Of a stretch of 64,000 nucleotides of DNA, positions 18,581 through 30,741 are shown one piece after another. Where the stretch lies: NCBI RefSeq assembly GCF_004310665.1, contig NZ_SIXF01000019.1:1-64000 (forward strand). Reading direction: 5' to 3'. Made by a program: the position numbers and the translations under genes. The notes under the pieces are model-generated. The model was not told the origin of the DNA. It ran no database searches and saw only the letters and a program-made list of their open reading frames with translations. Positions within the stretch are counted from its first letter, which is position 1; every line of letters begins with the position of its first letter. This stretch comes from Pedobacter kyonggii (GTDB lineage Bacteria > Bacteroidota > Bacteroidia > Sphingobacteriales > Sphingobacteriaceae).

Positions 18581-19660
18581 ATGAAGCATAACAAAATATT
18601 AAACCTTGCCGCTTTTGTGGTTTTAAGCCTGGCCATTTCATGTAATGGAGGTACACAAAGCGGAAATAGTGAAGCAATAAAACCCTTGTATGTATCTGAT
18701 CCTGTCGATTTTGATACTGATGATCCTGCGATCTGGGTAAACCCCAACGATCCAACGCAGTCTTTAGTAATCGGTACCGATAAAGATTCCAGTGGTGGCT
18801 TATATGTTTTCGACCTGAAAGGTAAAATCATCAAATCAAAAACCGTAAAGGGCTTAAAACGACCAGATAATGTGGACATTGCTTATGGTTTGCGGCTGGC
18901 TGGGAAAAAGACAGATATTGCAGTAACAACAGAACGTTATACACATAAACTGCGGATATTTTCACTTCCCGATATGAAAGCAATCGATAATGGTGGAATT
19001 CCTGTTTTTGTTGGCGAAACAGGAGCAGAGTACCGCGATTTGATGGGAATTTCGATGTATGCCGATCCAAGTGGAAAAATTTATGCTATTGTTGGCCGTA
19101 AAACCGGTCCTAAAAACGGAAGTTATCTTTGGCAATACCTGTTGTCAGATGACGGAAAAGGTAATGTTAAAGCAGATTTAGTACGAAAATTTGGTCAGTA
19201 TAGTGGCAAAAAAGAAATAGAAGCCATTGCAGTTGATAACGAACTGGGTTATGTTTATTATTGCGATGAGCAGGTAGGTGTACGTAAGTATTATGCCGAT
19301 CCGGCCAAAGGGAATAAAGAATTGGCATTATTTGGGCAGGGTGATTTTGCTGTCGATAATGAAGGGATTGCCATTTATAAAACTTCAGGGAATGAAGGCT
19401 ATGTCCTTGTATCCGATCAGGGCGCTAAACAGTTAAAAGTGTACGATCGCGTGGCTAAAGCCAATACTGTTCATCCACATCCGCTGTTAACTACCGTTAA
19501 GTATTCAGCTAATCAAACCGATGGTATTGATGTGGTTTCAGTCCCTTTAAATAACGATTTTAAACATGGTTTATTGGTGGCCATGAGCGATGATAAAACC
19601 TTTCATTTTTATAGATGGGAAGATATAGCAGGTAAAAAATTGACCAGTGCACATCCATAA
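18581..19660 (+). CDS. Beta-propeller phytase (3-phytase), lipoprotein
   Basis: A 359-residue enzyme that should release phosphate from phytate in a Ca-dependent way. The ATG at 18581, one base after the previous stop, gives a lipoprotein signal ending SLAISC; a longer reading from 18515 would overlap the upstream gene and lacks a signal. Family motifs are VDFDTDDPAIWVNPNDP (start of the propeller), GTDKDSSGGLYVFDLKG, RPDNVDIAYG, and the later AVDNELGYVYYCDEQVGVRKY and DNEGIAIY blocks with the acidic Ca/phosphate-binding residues. It ends the TonB receptor-lipoprotein-phytase operon. Confidence 0.88.
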   Translation: MKHNKILNLAAFVVLSLAISCNGGTQSGNSEAIKPLYVSDPVDFDTDDPAIWVNPNDPTQSLVIGTDKDSSGGLYVFDLKGKIIKSKTVKGLKRPDNVDIAYGLRLAGKKTDIAVTTERYTHKLRIFSLPDMKAIDNGGIPVFVGETGAEYRDLMGISMYADPSGKIYAIVGRKTGPKNGSYLWQYLLSDDGKGNVKADLVRKFGQYSGKKEIEAIAVDNELGYVYYCDEQVGVRKYYADPAKGNKELALFGQGDFAVDNEGIAIYKTSGNEGYVLVSDQGAKQLKVYDRVAKANTVHPHPLLTTVKYSANQTDGIDVVSVPLNNDFKHGLLVAMSDDKTFHFYRWEDIAGKKLTSAHP

Positions 19661-19967
19661 CATTCACATTTATTTTTTTGGAAAGCAATTGCAGGAGCAT
19701 TTAGGGAGGTTCAGTCCCGCTCCCGCTTCTGCTCCCGATGAAAAATCGGTAGCATCCCGCTTTGATCGGGTTTAGGAGGCATGAATAGTACTACTATGGT
19801 GGCGAAATAAACCCCTGCCCATTGCAGTTGGGTGACTAAAGTCATTGAGTTAAGGAGAAACAAAAAAGTATTGTCATCCTGAGCCTGTCAAAGGACAAAT
19901 GCTTTTGTTTACGACTAATAAGATCTTCGACAGGCTGAGGATGACAACGCCTATACTTAACTTTGAC
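19661..19967. repeat. Intergenic region with REP-like inverted repeat
   Basis: No gene is visible in these 307 bases. From 19871 to 19947 lies a large inverted repeat: TTGTCATCCTGAGCCTGTC at the left pairs with GACAGGCTGAGGATGACAA at the right, with about 35 bases between. This is the TCATCCTGAG/CTTCGACAGGCT family common in Bacteroidota genomes. The left part (about 19700-19790) carries CCCGCTCCCGCTTCTGCTCCCG and ATCCCGCTTTGATCGGG, another dispersed repeat. The hairpin lies between the convergent phytase and AraC genes and could end both transcripts. Confidence 0.65.
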
Positions 19968-20864
19968 CTATACCGCGATATTATTCGATAATTTATACTC
20001 AGACGGCGTAATTCCGGTCTGTTTTTTAAAAAACTTACCGAAAAAAGAAGAGTTGCTAAAACGCAGTTCCATCGCCACCTCCGAGATATTCATAACATGA
20101 CTGGTTAACAGTAGTTTAGCCTCCCTGATCACCATTTCGTCAATAACTTCTCCCGCTGTTCTATCGGTTACCTGTTTAACAACCTGCGATAAATGCCTTG
20201 GCGTGATACGTAAACAGTTGGCATAATAAATTACACGTTTTTCCTTCTTAAAGTTTTCCGATACCAACGATAAAAACCGATTGGTGAGTTCTGTCTTGCT
20301 ATCATGAGCAAAAGGTATAGGATCTTTCCGTTTATTCTTTAACAAAAAGAGGTCGTACAAAAGCTCCAGGAAGCTATTGTGCACAATATTTTTAATCTGA
20401 GGGGTATCTTTAGGTACATTCAGCTTTTTGTGCAGGGCAAGCATATCATAGTAAATGAATGTATATTCTTCTTTTGATAATGAAAATTTATGAGTAGGAT
20501 CGTTCTGGAACATTCTGTAAGCTTCTCCGCTATTAAAGAATATCCCCTTGGTTTTTAAATAATTTTTATTAAAATGGATGCTGATGAAAGAAACATCACT
20601 GTTGTTCTTAATCTCATAAACGGCATGTGGAAAAATGAGTAGAATATCTCTTTGATTTAATACATGCTCTACAAAATTTATCCGGAGATTCATCTTTCCT
20701 TTTGTGATCAGAATTAAAGCGTAACTCGATACGCGAAAAGGTTCCGAACTGCAATAATGCGGATCACTACTATGATGGATTTTTGCCATCAATCCATCAT
20801 TTAAAGAAAGCGCCTCCTCATGGTTTTTTTCTGAAAAAGTTTTATTGAGTAACTCTTGTTGCAT
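19968..20864 (-). CDS. AraC family transcriptional regulator
   Basis: A 298-residue regulator with an N-terminal cupin-like sensor half (about 30-130) and a C-terminal two-helix-turn-helix domain: CLRITPRHLSQVVKQVTDRTAGEVIDEM, then ISEVAMELRFSNSSFFGKFFKKQTGITPSEYK, the AraC signature. The ligand is unknown. It is transcribed divergently from the sphingolipid operon with 540 bases between, so it is a possible but unproven regulator of that operon. Confidence 0.9.
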   Translation of the reverse strand: MQQELLNKTFSEKNHEEALSLNDGLMAKIHHSSDPHYCSSEPFRVSSYALILITKGKMNLRINFVEHVLNQRDILLIFPHAVYEIKNNSDVSFISIHFNKNYLKTKGIFFNSGEAYRMFQNDPTHKFSLSKEEYTFIYYDMLALHKKLNVPKDTPQIKNIVHNSFLELLYDLFLLKNKRKDPIPFAHDSKTELTNRFLSLVSENFKKEKRVIYYANCLRITPRHLSQVVKQVTDRTAGEVIDEMVIREAKLLLTSHVMNISEVAMELRFSNSSFFGKFFKKQTGITPSEYKLSNNIAV

Positions 20865-23724
<2,860 letters not shown>

Positions 23725-23728
<4 letters not shown>

Positions 23729-24714
23729 AAAAGCGGGTGTTGATTACAGGAGCGACAGGATTTGTAGGGTATCACCTGATTAAATCTGCTTTGGCGAATG
23801 ATCTCGAAGTGTATGCAAATGTACGTCAATCGGCTACTGCAGCACATCTTAAAGATTTTCCGATCAACTACGTTGACCTTGATCTTTCTTCTATATACCT
23901 GTTGAAGGAAAATATAGAGGAAAAGAGATACGATTACATCGTGCATGCAGCTGCGGTAACCAAGGCCAAAAAACTCGATGATTACAATCAGGTAAACGCC
24001 ATTTATACCCGAAACCTGGCTTTGGCGGCTTCAAAATCGGCACATAGCATAAAGAAATTTGTATTTATCAGCAGTTTGGCTGCGCTGGGGCCTTTAAATC
24101 GAAAGAATGAAAAACTGACTGATAAGGGGGCATCAAATCCGATAACCAATTATGGAATCAGCAAAGCGCTTGCCGAGACATACCTGGCTCAGATTCCGAA
24201 TCTGCCGCTAATCACCTTCAGGCCTACCGCAGTATATGGGCCGAGGGAGAAAGACATTTTCATATTGATTAAAACCATTAAAGCAGGACTGGAGCTGTAT
24301 ATCGGCAAACAGGAACAGGAACTAAGCTTTGTATACGCCACCGATTTGGCCAATATTATTATAAAAGCACTTGCATCTGATGTTGTTGGCAAAAGTTATA
24401 ACATTTCTGATGGAGCAGTTTATAACCGCTCTGCGCTAGCTGCCCATGTGCGTAAGGCCTTAAACAAAAAAACGTTGACCGTGAATGTACCTGTGCAAAT
24501 GATTAAGGGCCTTGCCTGGTCGATGGAACGTTTGTATGGCGTGTTTAATAAGATTCCAGCTTTAAATGTAGATAAGATAAAAGAACTCACCGCCCTCAAT
24601 TGGGGCTGCGATATTAAAAATATTCAGAACGACTTTGGTTTTGTGCCGCAATTCGGTCTCGAACAAGGGCTTAATGAAACCATAAACTGGTACCGTAAAA
24701 ACAATTGGTTATAA
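23725..24714 (+). CDS. NAD-dependent epimerase/dehydratase-type reductase, putative ceramide reductase (CerR-like)
   Basis: A 329-residue extended SDR. It has the Rossmann motif TGATGFVGYH (8-17), HAAAVTK in place of the canonical HLAA, S116/S117 and the catalytic pair Y143 and K147 (NYGISK), and FRPTAVYGPREKDIF. In Caulobacter, CerR of this class reduces the 3-keto group during ceramide synthesis. The four-base overlap with the upstream acyltransferase and position after spt support that role. A sugar-nucleotide epimerase is the alternative, but nothing else here points to sugar nucleotides. Confidence 0.78.
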
Positions 24715-24732
24715 GATTTTAAATAAAATAGA

Positions 24733-26058
24733 ATGAAACAACAAGTAAAAGCAGCTGAAGGCAAGCTGGGAATATTAATGCCAGGATTAGGCGCTGTAGC
24801 AACAACCATGATTGCCGGAGTTGCTGCGATTAAAAAAGGGATATCAAAACCTATCGGTTCGTTAACACAGATGGGTACCATCCGTTTGGGCAAAAGAACA
24901 GAAAAAAGAGAACCAAAAATTAAAGATTTTGTGCCTCTGGCTGGTCTTGAAGACTTAGTTTTCGGTGGCTGGGATGTTTATGAAGATAATGTTTACGAAG
25001 CAGCAATGAATGCCCGCGTATTAGACGCTAACCTTTTGCGCGATGTACGTGAAGAATTACAGGCCATTAAACCGATGCGCGCTGCTTTCGACAGAAATTA
25101 TGTAAAAAACCTGGATGGTAAATATGTAAAAGATCTCGATAACCGTTACGAACTGGCTTTAGCCGTAATGGAAGATATTAAAAACTTCAAAGTAGAAAAC
25201 AATTGCGACCGCATTGTATTGGTTTGGTGTGGTTCTACCGAAATTTATTTTGAACCATCAGAAGTTCACGAATCGCTGGCTGCGTTTGAGCAAGGTTTAA
25301 GAGATAACGATTTGCGTATTGCGCCGAGTATGATCTATGCTTATGCTGCATTAAAATTAGGAATTCCTTTCGCTAACGGAGCACCAAACTTAACGGTTGA
25401 TATTCCTGCTTTAATCGAGCTGGCTAAAGAAACCGATACCCCAATTGCTGGTAAAGATTTTAAAACCGGTCAAACTTTAATGAAAACCATTTTGGCGCCT
25501 GGTTTAGCGGCACGTTCGTTAGGTGTAAACGGTTGGTTTTCTGATAATATTTTGGGTAACCGCGATGGTTTGGTGTTAGACGATCCTGATAATTTTAAAA
25601 CCAAAGAAGTATCTAAACTGGGTGTATTGGAAGATATCTTTAAACCGGAGGTTAACCCTGATTTATATGGCGATATGTACCACAAAATCAGGATCAACTA
25701 TTATCCGCCTCACGGTGATAACAAAGAAAGCTGGGATAACATCGATATTTTTGGTTGGTTAGGTTATAAAATGCAGATCAAGATCAATTTCCTTTGCCGC
25801 GATTCGATTTTAGCTGCACCGATTGTATTAGATCTTGCTTTGTTTATCGATCTGGCTAAACGTGCAAACCTATCGGGCATTCAGGAATGGTTATCATTCT
25901 ACCTGAAATCGCCACAAACGATCCCAGGTGTACCTGCAGAAAACGACATTTTTAAACAGTTAATGAAACTTCAGAATACCTTACGTTACATTATGGGCGA
26001 AGAATTGATCACCCACTTAGGTCAGGATTACGAAGAAGAACTGATAGAAACGGTATAG
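24733..26058 (+). CDS. ino1: myo-Inositol-1(3)-phosphate synthase
   Basis: A 441-residue enzyme that isomerises glucose 6-phosphate to inositol 3-phosphate with NAD. Visible are the NAD loop GILMPGLGAVATTMIAGV (about 13-30), LVFGGWDVYEDNVYEAA, PSMIYAYAALKLGIPFANGAPN, the GKDFKTGQT active-site segment (about 237-245) with its catalytic Lys residues, and a C-terminal Rossmann closing part. It supplies the head group for inositol lipids. It follows the reductase by 18 bases and its stop overlaps the GTG start of the phosphatase gene. Confidence 0.9.
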   Translation: MKQQVKAAEGKLGILMPGLGAVATTMIAGVAAIKKGISKPIGSLTQMGTIRLGKRTEKREPKIKDFVPLAGLEDLVFGGWDVYEDNVYEAAMNARVLDANLLRDVREELQAIKPMRAAFDRNYVKNLDGKYVKDLDNRYELALAVMEDIKNFKVENNCDRIVLVWCGSTEIYFEPSEVHESLAAFEQGLRDNDLRIAPSMIYAYAALKLGIPFANGAPNLTVDIPALIELAKETDTPIAGKDFKTGQTLMKTILAPGLAARSLGVNGWFSDNILGNRDGLVLDDPDNFKTKEVSKLGVLEDIFKPEVNPDLYGDMYHKIRINYYPPHGDNKESWDNIDIFGWLGYKMQIKINFLCRDSILAAPIVLDLALFIDLAKRANLSGIQEWLSFYLKSPQTIPGVPAENDIFKQLMKLQNTLRYIMGEELITHLGQDYEEELIETV

Positions 26059-26513
26059 TGTTTATCCACAAATTTCTTTCAACGGCTCTGGGAATCGGGT
26101 ATATCGGCAAGGGCGCAGGTACTTATGCTGCTATAGCAACCTGCATCTGCTGGCATCTTTTCCAGAGCCCCTATACCAACCCTTATTTATGGCCGATACT
26201 CTTCACTATGCTCATCGTGATGTTGGGAGTGATGAGTGCCGATCGGGTAGAAGAGATTTGGGGAAAAGACCATGGCAGGGTGGTGATTGACGAAGTGGCC
26301 GGAATGTGCATCACCCTGTTGTTTGTGCCTTTAAAATGGGAATACACCCTAATAGGACTTATTCTTTTTAGGTTTTTTGATATCCTCAAGCCACTTTACA
26401 TCCGCAAACTCGAAGAATTGCCAGGTGGTTGGGGTGTAATGGCAGATGATGTGCTGGCCGGGATTTATGCAAATGTTATACTGCAATTGGTTGTTGTTTT
26501 AGAACTGTTTTAG
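26058..26513 (+). CDS. PgpA family phosphatase, putative phosphatidylinositol-phosphate phosphatase
   Basis: A 151-residue membrane protein, GTG start overlapping the previous TAG (TAGTG). It has the full PgpA pattern: GIGYIGKGAGTYAA (about 12-24), VVIDEVAGM (75-83, with catalytic acids D78 and E79), FRFFDILKP (104-112) and MADDVLAG (128-135), plus hydrophobic helices. PgpA normally dephosphorylates phosphatidylglycerophosphate. In Bacteroides the paralogue in the inositol-lipid cluster acts on phosphatidylinositol phosphate, and the position between inositol-phosphate synthase and the PIP-synthase-like gene argues for the same here. Confidence 0.85.
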   Translation: MFIHKFLSTALGIGYIGKGAGTYAAIATCICWHLFQSPYTNPYLWPILFTMLIVMLGVMSADRVEEIWGKDHGRVVIDEVAGMCITLLFVPLKWEYTLIGLILFRFFDILKPLYIRKLEELPGGWGVMADDVLAGIYANVILQLVVVLELF

Positions 26514-26515
26514 CC

Positions 26516-26893
26516 ATGATATTCACTTATCTAAAAGCACAGGCATCATCCTTAGTGGCCTCGGCAACAGATTTCGGTGTGACCCTTATTGCCGTAAATC
26601 TTTTTGGCTGGTGGTATCTGGCAGCAAGTATTACAGGTACGGTTGCAGGTGGAGCAGTTAATTTTTATGTGAACCGGAAATGGGTTTTCGAAAGTGAATC
26701 TACAGCCATTAAATGGCAGATATTGAAATATATTTTGGTATGGGCAGGCAATCTGATTATCGTAACCGTGGGTGTGTTTATGCTCACCCATTTTTTTAAT
26801 CTCAATTACGTTCTCGCTAAAGTGCTTAGCTCAGTTTTAACCGGGGTAAGCTACAATTATATCATGCAAAAGCAGTTTATTTTTTCAAGTTAA
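26516..26893 (+). CDS. GtrA family membrane protein
   Basis: A 125-residue inner-membrane protein with four predicted helices (about 8-30, 32-52, 70-92, 97-118). The AGGAVNFYVNRKWVFES motif is the GtrA signature. GtrA-like proteins are linked to flipping of lipid-linked sugars and to various glycolipid clusters. Here, two bases after the phosphatase gene and directly abutting the DUF5686 gene (TAA then ATG), it may help move inositol lipids across the inner membrane. That is inference from the position. Confidence 0.83.
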   Translation: MIFTYLKAQASSLVASATDFGVTLIAVNLFGWWYLAASITGTVAGGAVNFYVNRKWVFESESTAIKWQILKYILVWAGNLIIVTVGVFMLTHFFNLNYVLAKVLSSVLTGVSYNYIMQKQFIFSS

Positions 26894-29437
26894 ATGAAAC
26901 CGATTTATTCATTTTTTCTCCTCGTGGTGCTCAGTTTTATTTTGCAGGTAAATGCTTTTGGCCAAAGAACAGTAGTATCTGGCATCGTGCGCGATGCGGT
27001 TACCAAAGAAACACTGCCCAATGTTTCCGTTTTCTTTAAAGACACGAAAATAGGCATACAGACTGATGTAAACGGAAAGTATACATTGGTTTCTCCCGAT
27101 CCTCAAAACGAAATCACTTTTAACTACGTAGGTTATCGGGCGGCTTTTAAAAATGTTATGCCATCTGCAACGCAGGAACTCGATATTGCATTGGTTCCTG
27201 ATTCGAAAGCTTTGGACGAAGTGATCATTGTGGGTGGAAAAAAGGTAAAATACCGAAACAAAGATAATCCGGCTGTAGAATTGATCCGCCAGGTAATTGC
27301 CCACAAAGATGAGAACCGGATTAAGAGTTACAATACGGTGTCTTTTAGGCAGTATGAGAAGATGTTGTTTTCGTTGAGCAATGTTTCGGAAAAGTTTAAG
27401 AACAAAAAGATGTTCAGAAATTATCAGTTTTTGTTTCAGGAGCAGGATTCGACCTTAATTGGCGGGAAAAATCTCTTGCCTGTGTACATTCAGGAGAAAC
27501 TAGCAGATAGTTACCTCAGTAAAGATCCGGAAAGAAATAAAACTGTTGTTATTGCCGAGAAACAAGTAAACTTCGATAGCAGGTACATCGATAATAAAGG
27601 AATGAAAACCTATTTCGATAGGATGTATCAGGACATCGATATCTATAAAAACAACATCTCTGTCATCAGTAATGAATTTTTAAGTCCGATTTCGGATGGA
27701 GCGCCTGCTTTTTATAAGTTTTTTATTACCGATACATTAAAAAATCAAAAGCCTCAGGTTATTGAACTTTCTTTTACCCCCCGAAATACAAACGATATGT
27801 TGTTCGAAGGGAAGATTTATGTAACGAATGATAGCCATTATGCTGTTACCGGCGCTTCATTTGGGGTAAATAAAAACATTAACCTCAATTTTGTACGTGC
27901 TTTAAAAATCGATCTCGATTTCGAAGTCAACAACAAAGGTAAATACAGTTTAAGTAAAAGCAATCTGTTGGCCGATTTTGGTATTGGCAAAACCAAAGGC
28001 ATAGGTTTTACGGGCGAGCGAACCGTTACCTATAAGAATTACCAGTTCGATACGGTGTTGCCTGATACTATTTTTCAAGGGAAAAGTACCGTGGTGCAGG
28101 CCGATGCAGCAAAAAAAGACGATAAATTCTGGGAGCAAAACAGACTGGATACCATTTCGAAGAACCAGCTTAAGATTTATGGCAATATAGATACCCTGCA
28201 AAACCTGCCATCTTTTAAACGGACCATGAAAATCGTTACGCTTTTATTTGCAGGCTATCAGAATTTAGGCCCCTATGAAATTGGTCCGGTAAATACATTT
28301 TACAGCTTTAACAATGTAGAAGGTTTAAGGCTGCGGGTAGGTGGCCGAACAACGCCTGAGCTTAGTAAACGTTATTATTTCGAAAATTATTTGGCTTATG
28401 GGATTAAAGATGAGAAATGGAAGTTTTTCCTTTCCGGAACTTATTCGCTGAATAATAAATCGATCTACGAATTTCCTCAAAATTATGTTAGGGCCAGTTT
28501 TCAGCGCGATACAAAAATTCCCGGACAGGAGCTGCAGTTTGTGCAGGAAGATAATTTCTTGCTGTCGTTTAAAAGAGGAGTAAATGATATGCTATTGTAC
28601 AACGATTTTTATCGTTTAGATTATGTTAAAGAATTTGAAAACCACTTTTCTTACAACCTTGGCTTTAAAAAGTGGAGCCAAACACCTGCTGGCGGACTCA
28701 ATTACCTAAACGGAGCAAATCAGTCTGTTAACAGGTTAAGCACCAGCGAAATTTCCCTGCAATTAAGGTACGCGCCGAATGAAAAGTTTTATCAGGGAAA
28801 AATATACCGTGTACCCATTGCCGATCGTTATCCGGTATTTAATTTGCGTTATACTGCAGGTTTAAAGGGCGCTTTCGGTGGCGAATACAATTACCATAAC
28901 TTAATGGGAAGCATCGATAAACGTTTCTATTTATCGCAGTTAGGCTATAGCGATGTAACTTTCGAAGGTGGTTATATCGCCGGGAAAGTACCTTTCCCTT
29001 TATTGACCATACACCGCGCTAACCAAACTTATGCCTATCAGCTCAACTCTTATAACCTGATGAACTTCCTCGAGTTTGTGAGCGATCACTATGTAAGCAT
29101 CAATATAGACCACAATTTTAACGGCTTCTTTTTTAATAAGGTACCATTGATCAAAAAATTAAAATTGAGGGAAGTGGTGTCATTCAAAGCATTATATGGT
29201 GGATTGAGGAAGGAGAATAACCCAAATTTCCAATCGGGATTATACCAGTTTCCGGTTTACGAAAACGGTGCACAAAGAACTTATGCATTGAGTAACGAGC
29301 CCTATATGGAAGGTAGTGTTGGTGTAGGCAATATCTTTAAACTATTGAGGGTCGACGTGGTGAAAAGGTTCAACTACCTCAATAATCCGGAGGTTTCGAA
29401 GTGGGGAATAAGGGCAAGGGTAAAATTTGATTTTTAA
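26894..29437 (+). CDS. DUF5686 family outer-membrane protein with CarboxypepD_reg-like domain
   Basis: An 847-residue protein. A signal peptide (1-23, ending NAFGQ), a carboxypeptidase-regulatory-like beta domain (about 25-105, with VSGIVRDAVTKETLPNVSVFFKD) and then a long beta-rich region whose last third shows alternating aromatic strands, ending RARVKFDF, as expected for an outer-membrane barrel. There is no TonB plug. This family is widespread in Bacteroidota and unassigned. It sits inside the inositol-lipid operon with zero spacing to GtrA, so a role in placing the lipids in the outer membrane is attractive but unproven. Confidence 0.83.
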   Translation: MKPIYSFFLLVVLSFILQVNAFGQRTVVSGIVRDAVTKETLPNVSVFFKDTKIGIQTDVNGKYTLVSPDPQNEITFNYVGYRAAFKNVMPSATQELDIALVPDSKALDEVIIVGGKKVKYRNKDNPAVELIRQVIAHKDENRIKSYNTVSFRQYEKMLFSLSNVSEKFKNKKMFRNYQFLFQEQDSTLIGGKNLLPVYIQEKLADSYLSKDPERNKTVVIAEKQVNFDSRYIDNKGMKTYFDRMYQDIDIYKNNISVISNEFLSPISDGAPAFYKFFITDTLKNQKPQVIELSFTPRNTNDMLFEGKIYVTNDSHYAVTGASFGVNKNINLNFVRALKIDLDFEVNNKGKYSLSKSNLLADFGIGKTKGIGFTGERTVTYKNYQFDTVLPDTIFQGKSTVVQADAAKKDDKFWEQNRLDTISKNQLKIYGNIDTLQNLPSFKRTMKIVTLLFAGYQNLGPYEIGPVNTFYSFNNVEGLRLRVGGRTTPELSKRYYFENYLAYGIKDEKWKFFLSGTYSLNNKSIYEFPQNYVRASFQRDTKIPGQELQFVQEDNFLLSFKRGVNDMLLYNDFYRLDYVKEFENHFSYNLGFKKWSQTPAGGLNYLNGANQSVNRLSTSEISLQLRYAPNEKFYQGKIYRVPIADRYPVFNLRYTAGLKGAFGGEYNYHNLMGSIDKRFYLSQLGYSDVTFEGGYIAGKVPFPLLTIHRANQTYAYQLNSYNLMNFLEFVSDHYVSINIDHNFNGFFFNKVPLIKKLKLREVVSFKALYGGLRKENNPNFQSGLYQFPVYENGAQRTYALSNEPYMEGSVGVGNIFKLLRVDVVKRFNYLNNPEVSKWGIRARVKFDF

Positions 29438-29447
29438 GAAAAAAGCT

Positions 29448-30737
29448 ATGGAAAAAAATCTAAGGGACAGCCTGCAACAGGGCATATACAAGGTGATCAA
29501 TCCTTTTGTAAAGGGATTGATAAAAATAGGTTTAACGCCTAATGCGGTGACGACCATTGGCCTGATCCTGAATATCGGTGTGGCGGTTATTTTTGTGCTC
29601 GGTGCCGAAAAATCGAACCGTGGCGATATGTCATACATCGGTTGGGGAGGAGCACTGGTGCTTTTTGCGGGTCTGTTTGATATGCTCGATGGTCAGGTGG
29701 CGCGATTGGGAAACATGAGTTCGAAGTTTGGTGCTTTGTACGATTCGGTGCTCGATCGCTACAGCGAAATGATTATGTTTTTGGGCATTTGTTATTATCT
29801 GGTTGCGCATCATTATTTTTTAAGTTCACTATTCGCATTTATCGCATTAATCGGCTCGATGATGGTGAGTTATACCCGTGCGAGAGCCGAGGGATTAGGG
29901 GTAGAATGTAAGGGCGGTTTAATGCAGCGGCCAGAGCGTGTGGTAACCATTGGCGTTTTTGCCATAGCCTGTGGTATTGCAGGTCATTTTATTGGTGGCG
30001 ATTACAAAGTTTACATACCAGGTATTTCATTCCATGTTTTCGAAACGATGTCGATTTTTACCATGCCCATTACCCTAATGGCGATATTGACCAATATTAC
30101 AGCTGTTAAAAGGTTACAGGAAGCCAAAAAAGGACTCGAAGCGCAAGAATTTAATGAGCGAAAAGGAAATAACAAGGCTGCATTAATTGCCGGTTTGGTA
30201 TTAATGGGAAGTTTAACTGGAATGCTTTCTTTTAACGCAAATGCGCAGGGATCAGATCCTTCTCCAATTACTTTTCCAACACCAAAAGATATCAGCGATC
30301 AGCTGTTTTATTTACAGCGCGATCCGAATACCAATACCATTATCTGCCAGTTAAATGTAGACAAACATGGCGAAGTAAATAAAGAACAGCCCGTAAATGT
30401 ATTTTGGATGCGCTACGGAGATAAAGGCGAAAAGAAAGAGCTGAGTTATATCCAACGGAAATTTGCATATGGCATTATCAGCAAAAATATGGGTAACGGT
30501 CAGTTTGAACTGCGGTTTACCTCGCATAAAAAACTGCCGATGTATTTAAATAAATCTGGTGCAGATAAAAAATACCATGTTTTTGCCACCATCAACAATA
30601 AAAAAATGCAGTTAGAACGGATTTTCCTTCGGATAGAGGGCGGTACCTTTTGGTTTCCGAATGTGAAATATGTAGAGATAAAAGGGGTAGATGCTTCTGA
30701 GCCCTCAAAAACGTTAGTTGAAAGGATTAAGGTTTAG
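29448..30737 (+). CDS. CDP-alcohol phosphatidyltransferase (putative phosphatidylinositol-phosphate synthase) fused to DUF4833 domain
   Basis: A 429-residue two-part protein. Residues 1-230 form a membrane CDP-alcohol phosphatidyltransferase with the complete catalytic motif D78-x2-D81-G82-x2-A85-R86-x8-G95-x3-D99-x3-D103. Residues about 243-267 look like a signal peptide or extra membrane helix (ALIAGLVLMGSLTGML, then ANAQG), and 270-429 is a soluble DUF4833-type domain (NVFWMRYGDKGEKKELSYIQ). The first half should join CDP-diacylglycerol to inositol phosphate. The inner hydrophobic piece suggests that a secreted protein was fused to it. The ATG at 29448 has a purine-rich stretch upstream; an earlier reading from 29427 overlaps the previous gene. 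Confidence 0.85.
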   Translation: MEKNLRDSLQQGIYKVINPFVKGLIKIGLTPNAVTTIGLILNIGVAVIFVLGAEKSNRGDMSYIGWGGALVLFAGLFDMLDGQVARLGNMSSKFGALYDSVLDRYSEMIMFLGICYYLVAHHYFLSSLFAFIALIGSMMVSYTRARAEGLGVECKGGLMQRPERVVTIGVFAIACGIAGHFIGGDYKVYIPGISFHVFETMSIFTMPITLMAILTNITAVKRLQEAKKGLEAQEFNERKGNNKAALIAGLVLMGSLTGMLSFNANAQGSDPSPITFPTPKDISDQLFYLQRDPNTNTIICQLNVDKHGEVNKEQPVNVFWMRYGDKGEKKELSYIQRKFAYGIISKNMGNGQFELRFTSHKKLPMYLNKSGADKKYHVFATINNKKMQLERIFLRIEGGTFWFPNVKYVEIKGVDASEPSKTLVERIKV

Positions 30738-30741
30738 CTGA

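Noticed and set aside
26909-27304. 131-residue minus-strand frame inside the DUF5686 gene
   Set aside because: Antisense to a well-supported gene; composition is odd and no start signal is present.
29448-30737. Fused phosphatidyltransferase as a frameshift artefact
   Set aside because: The reading frame is continuous through both domains with sensible codons and no stop; kept as a fusion, with re-sequencing as a check.
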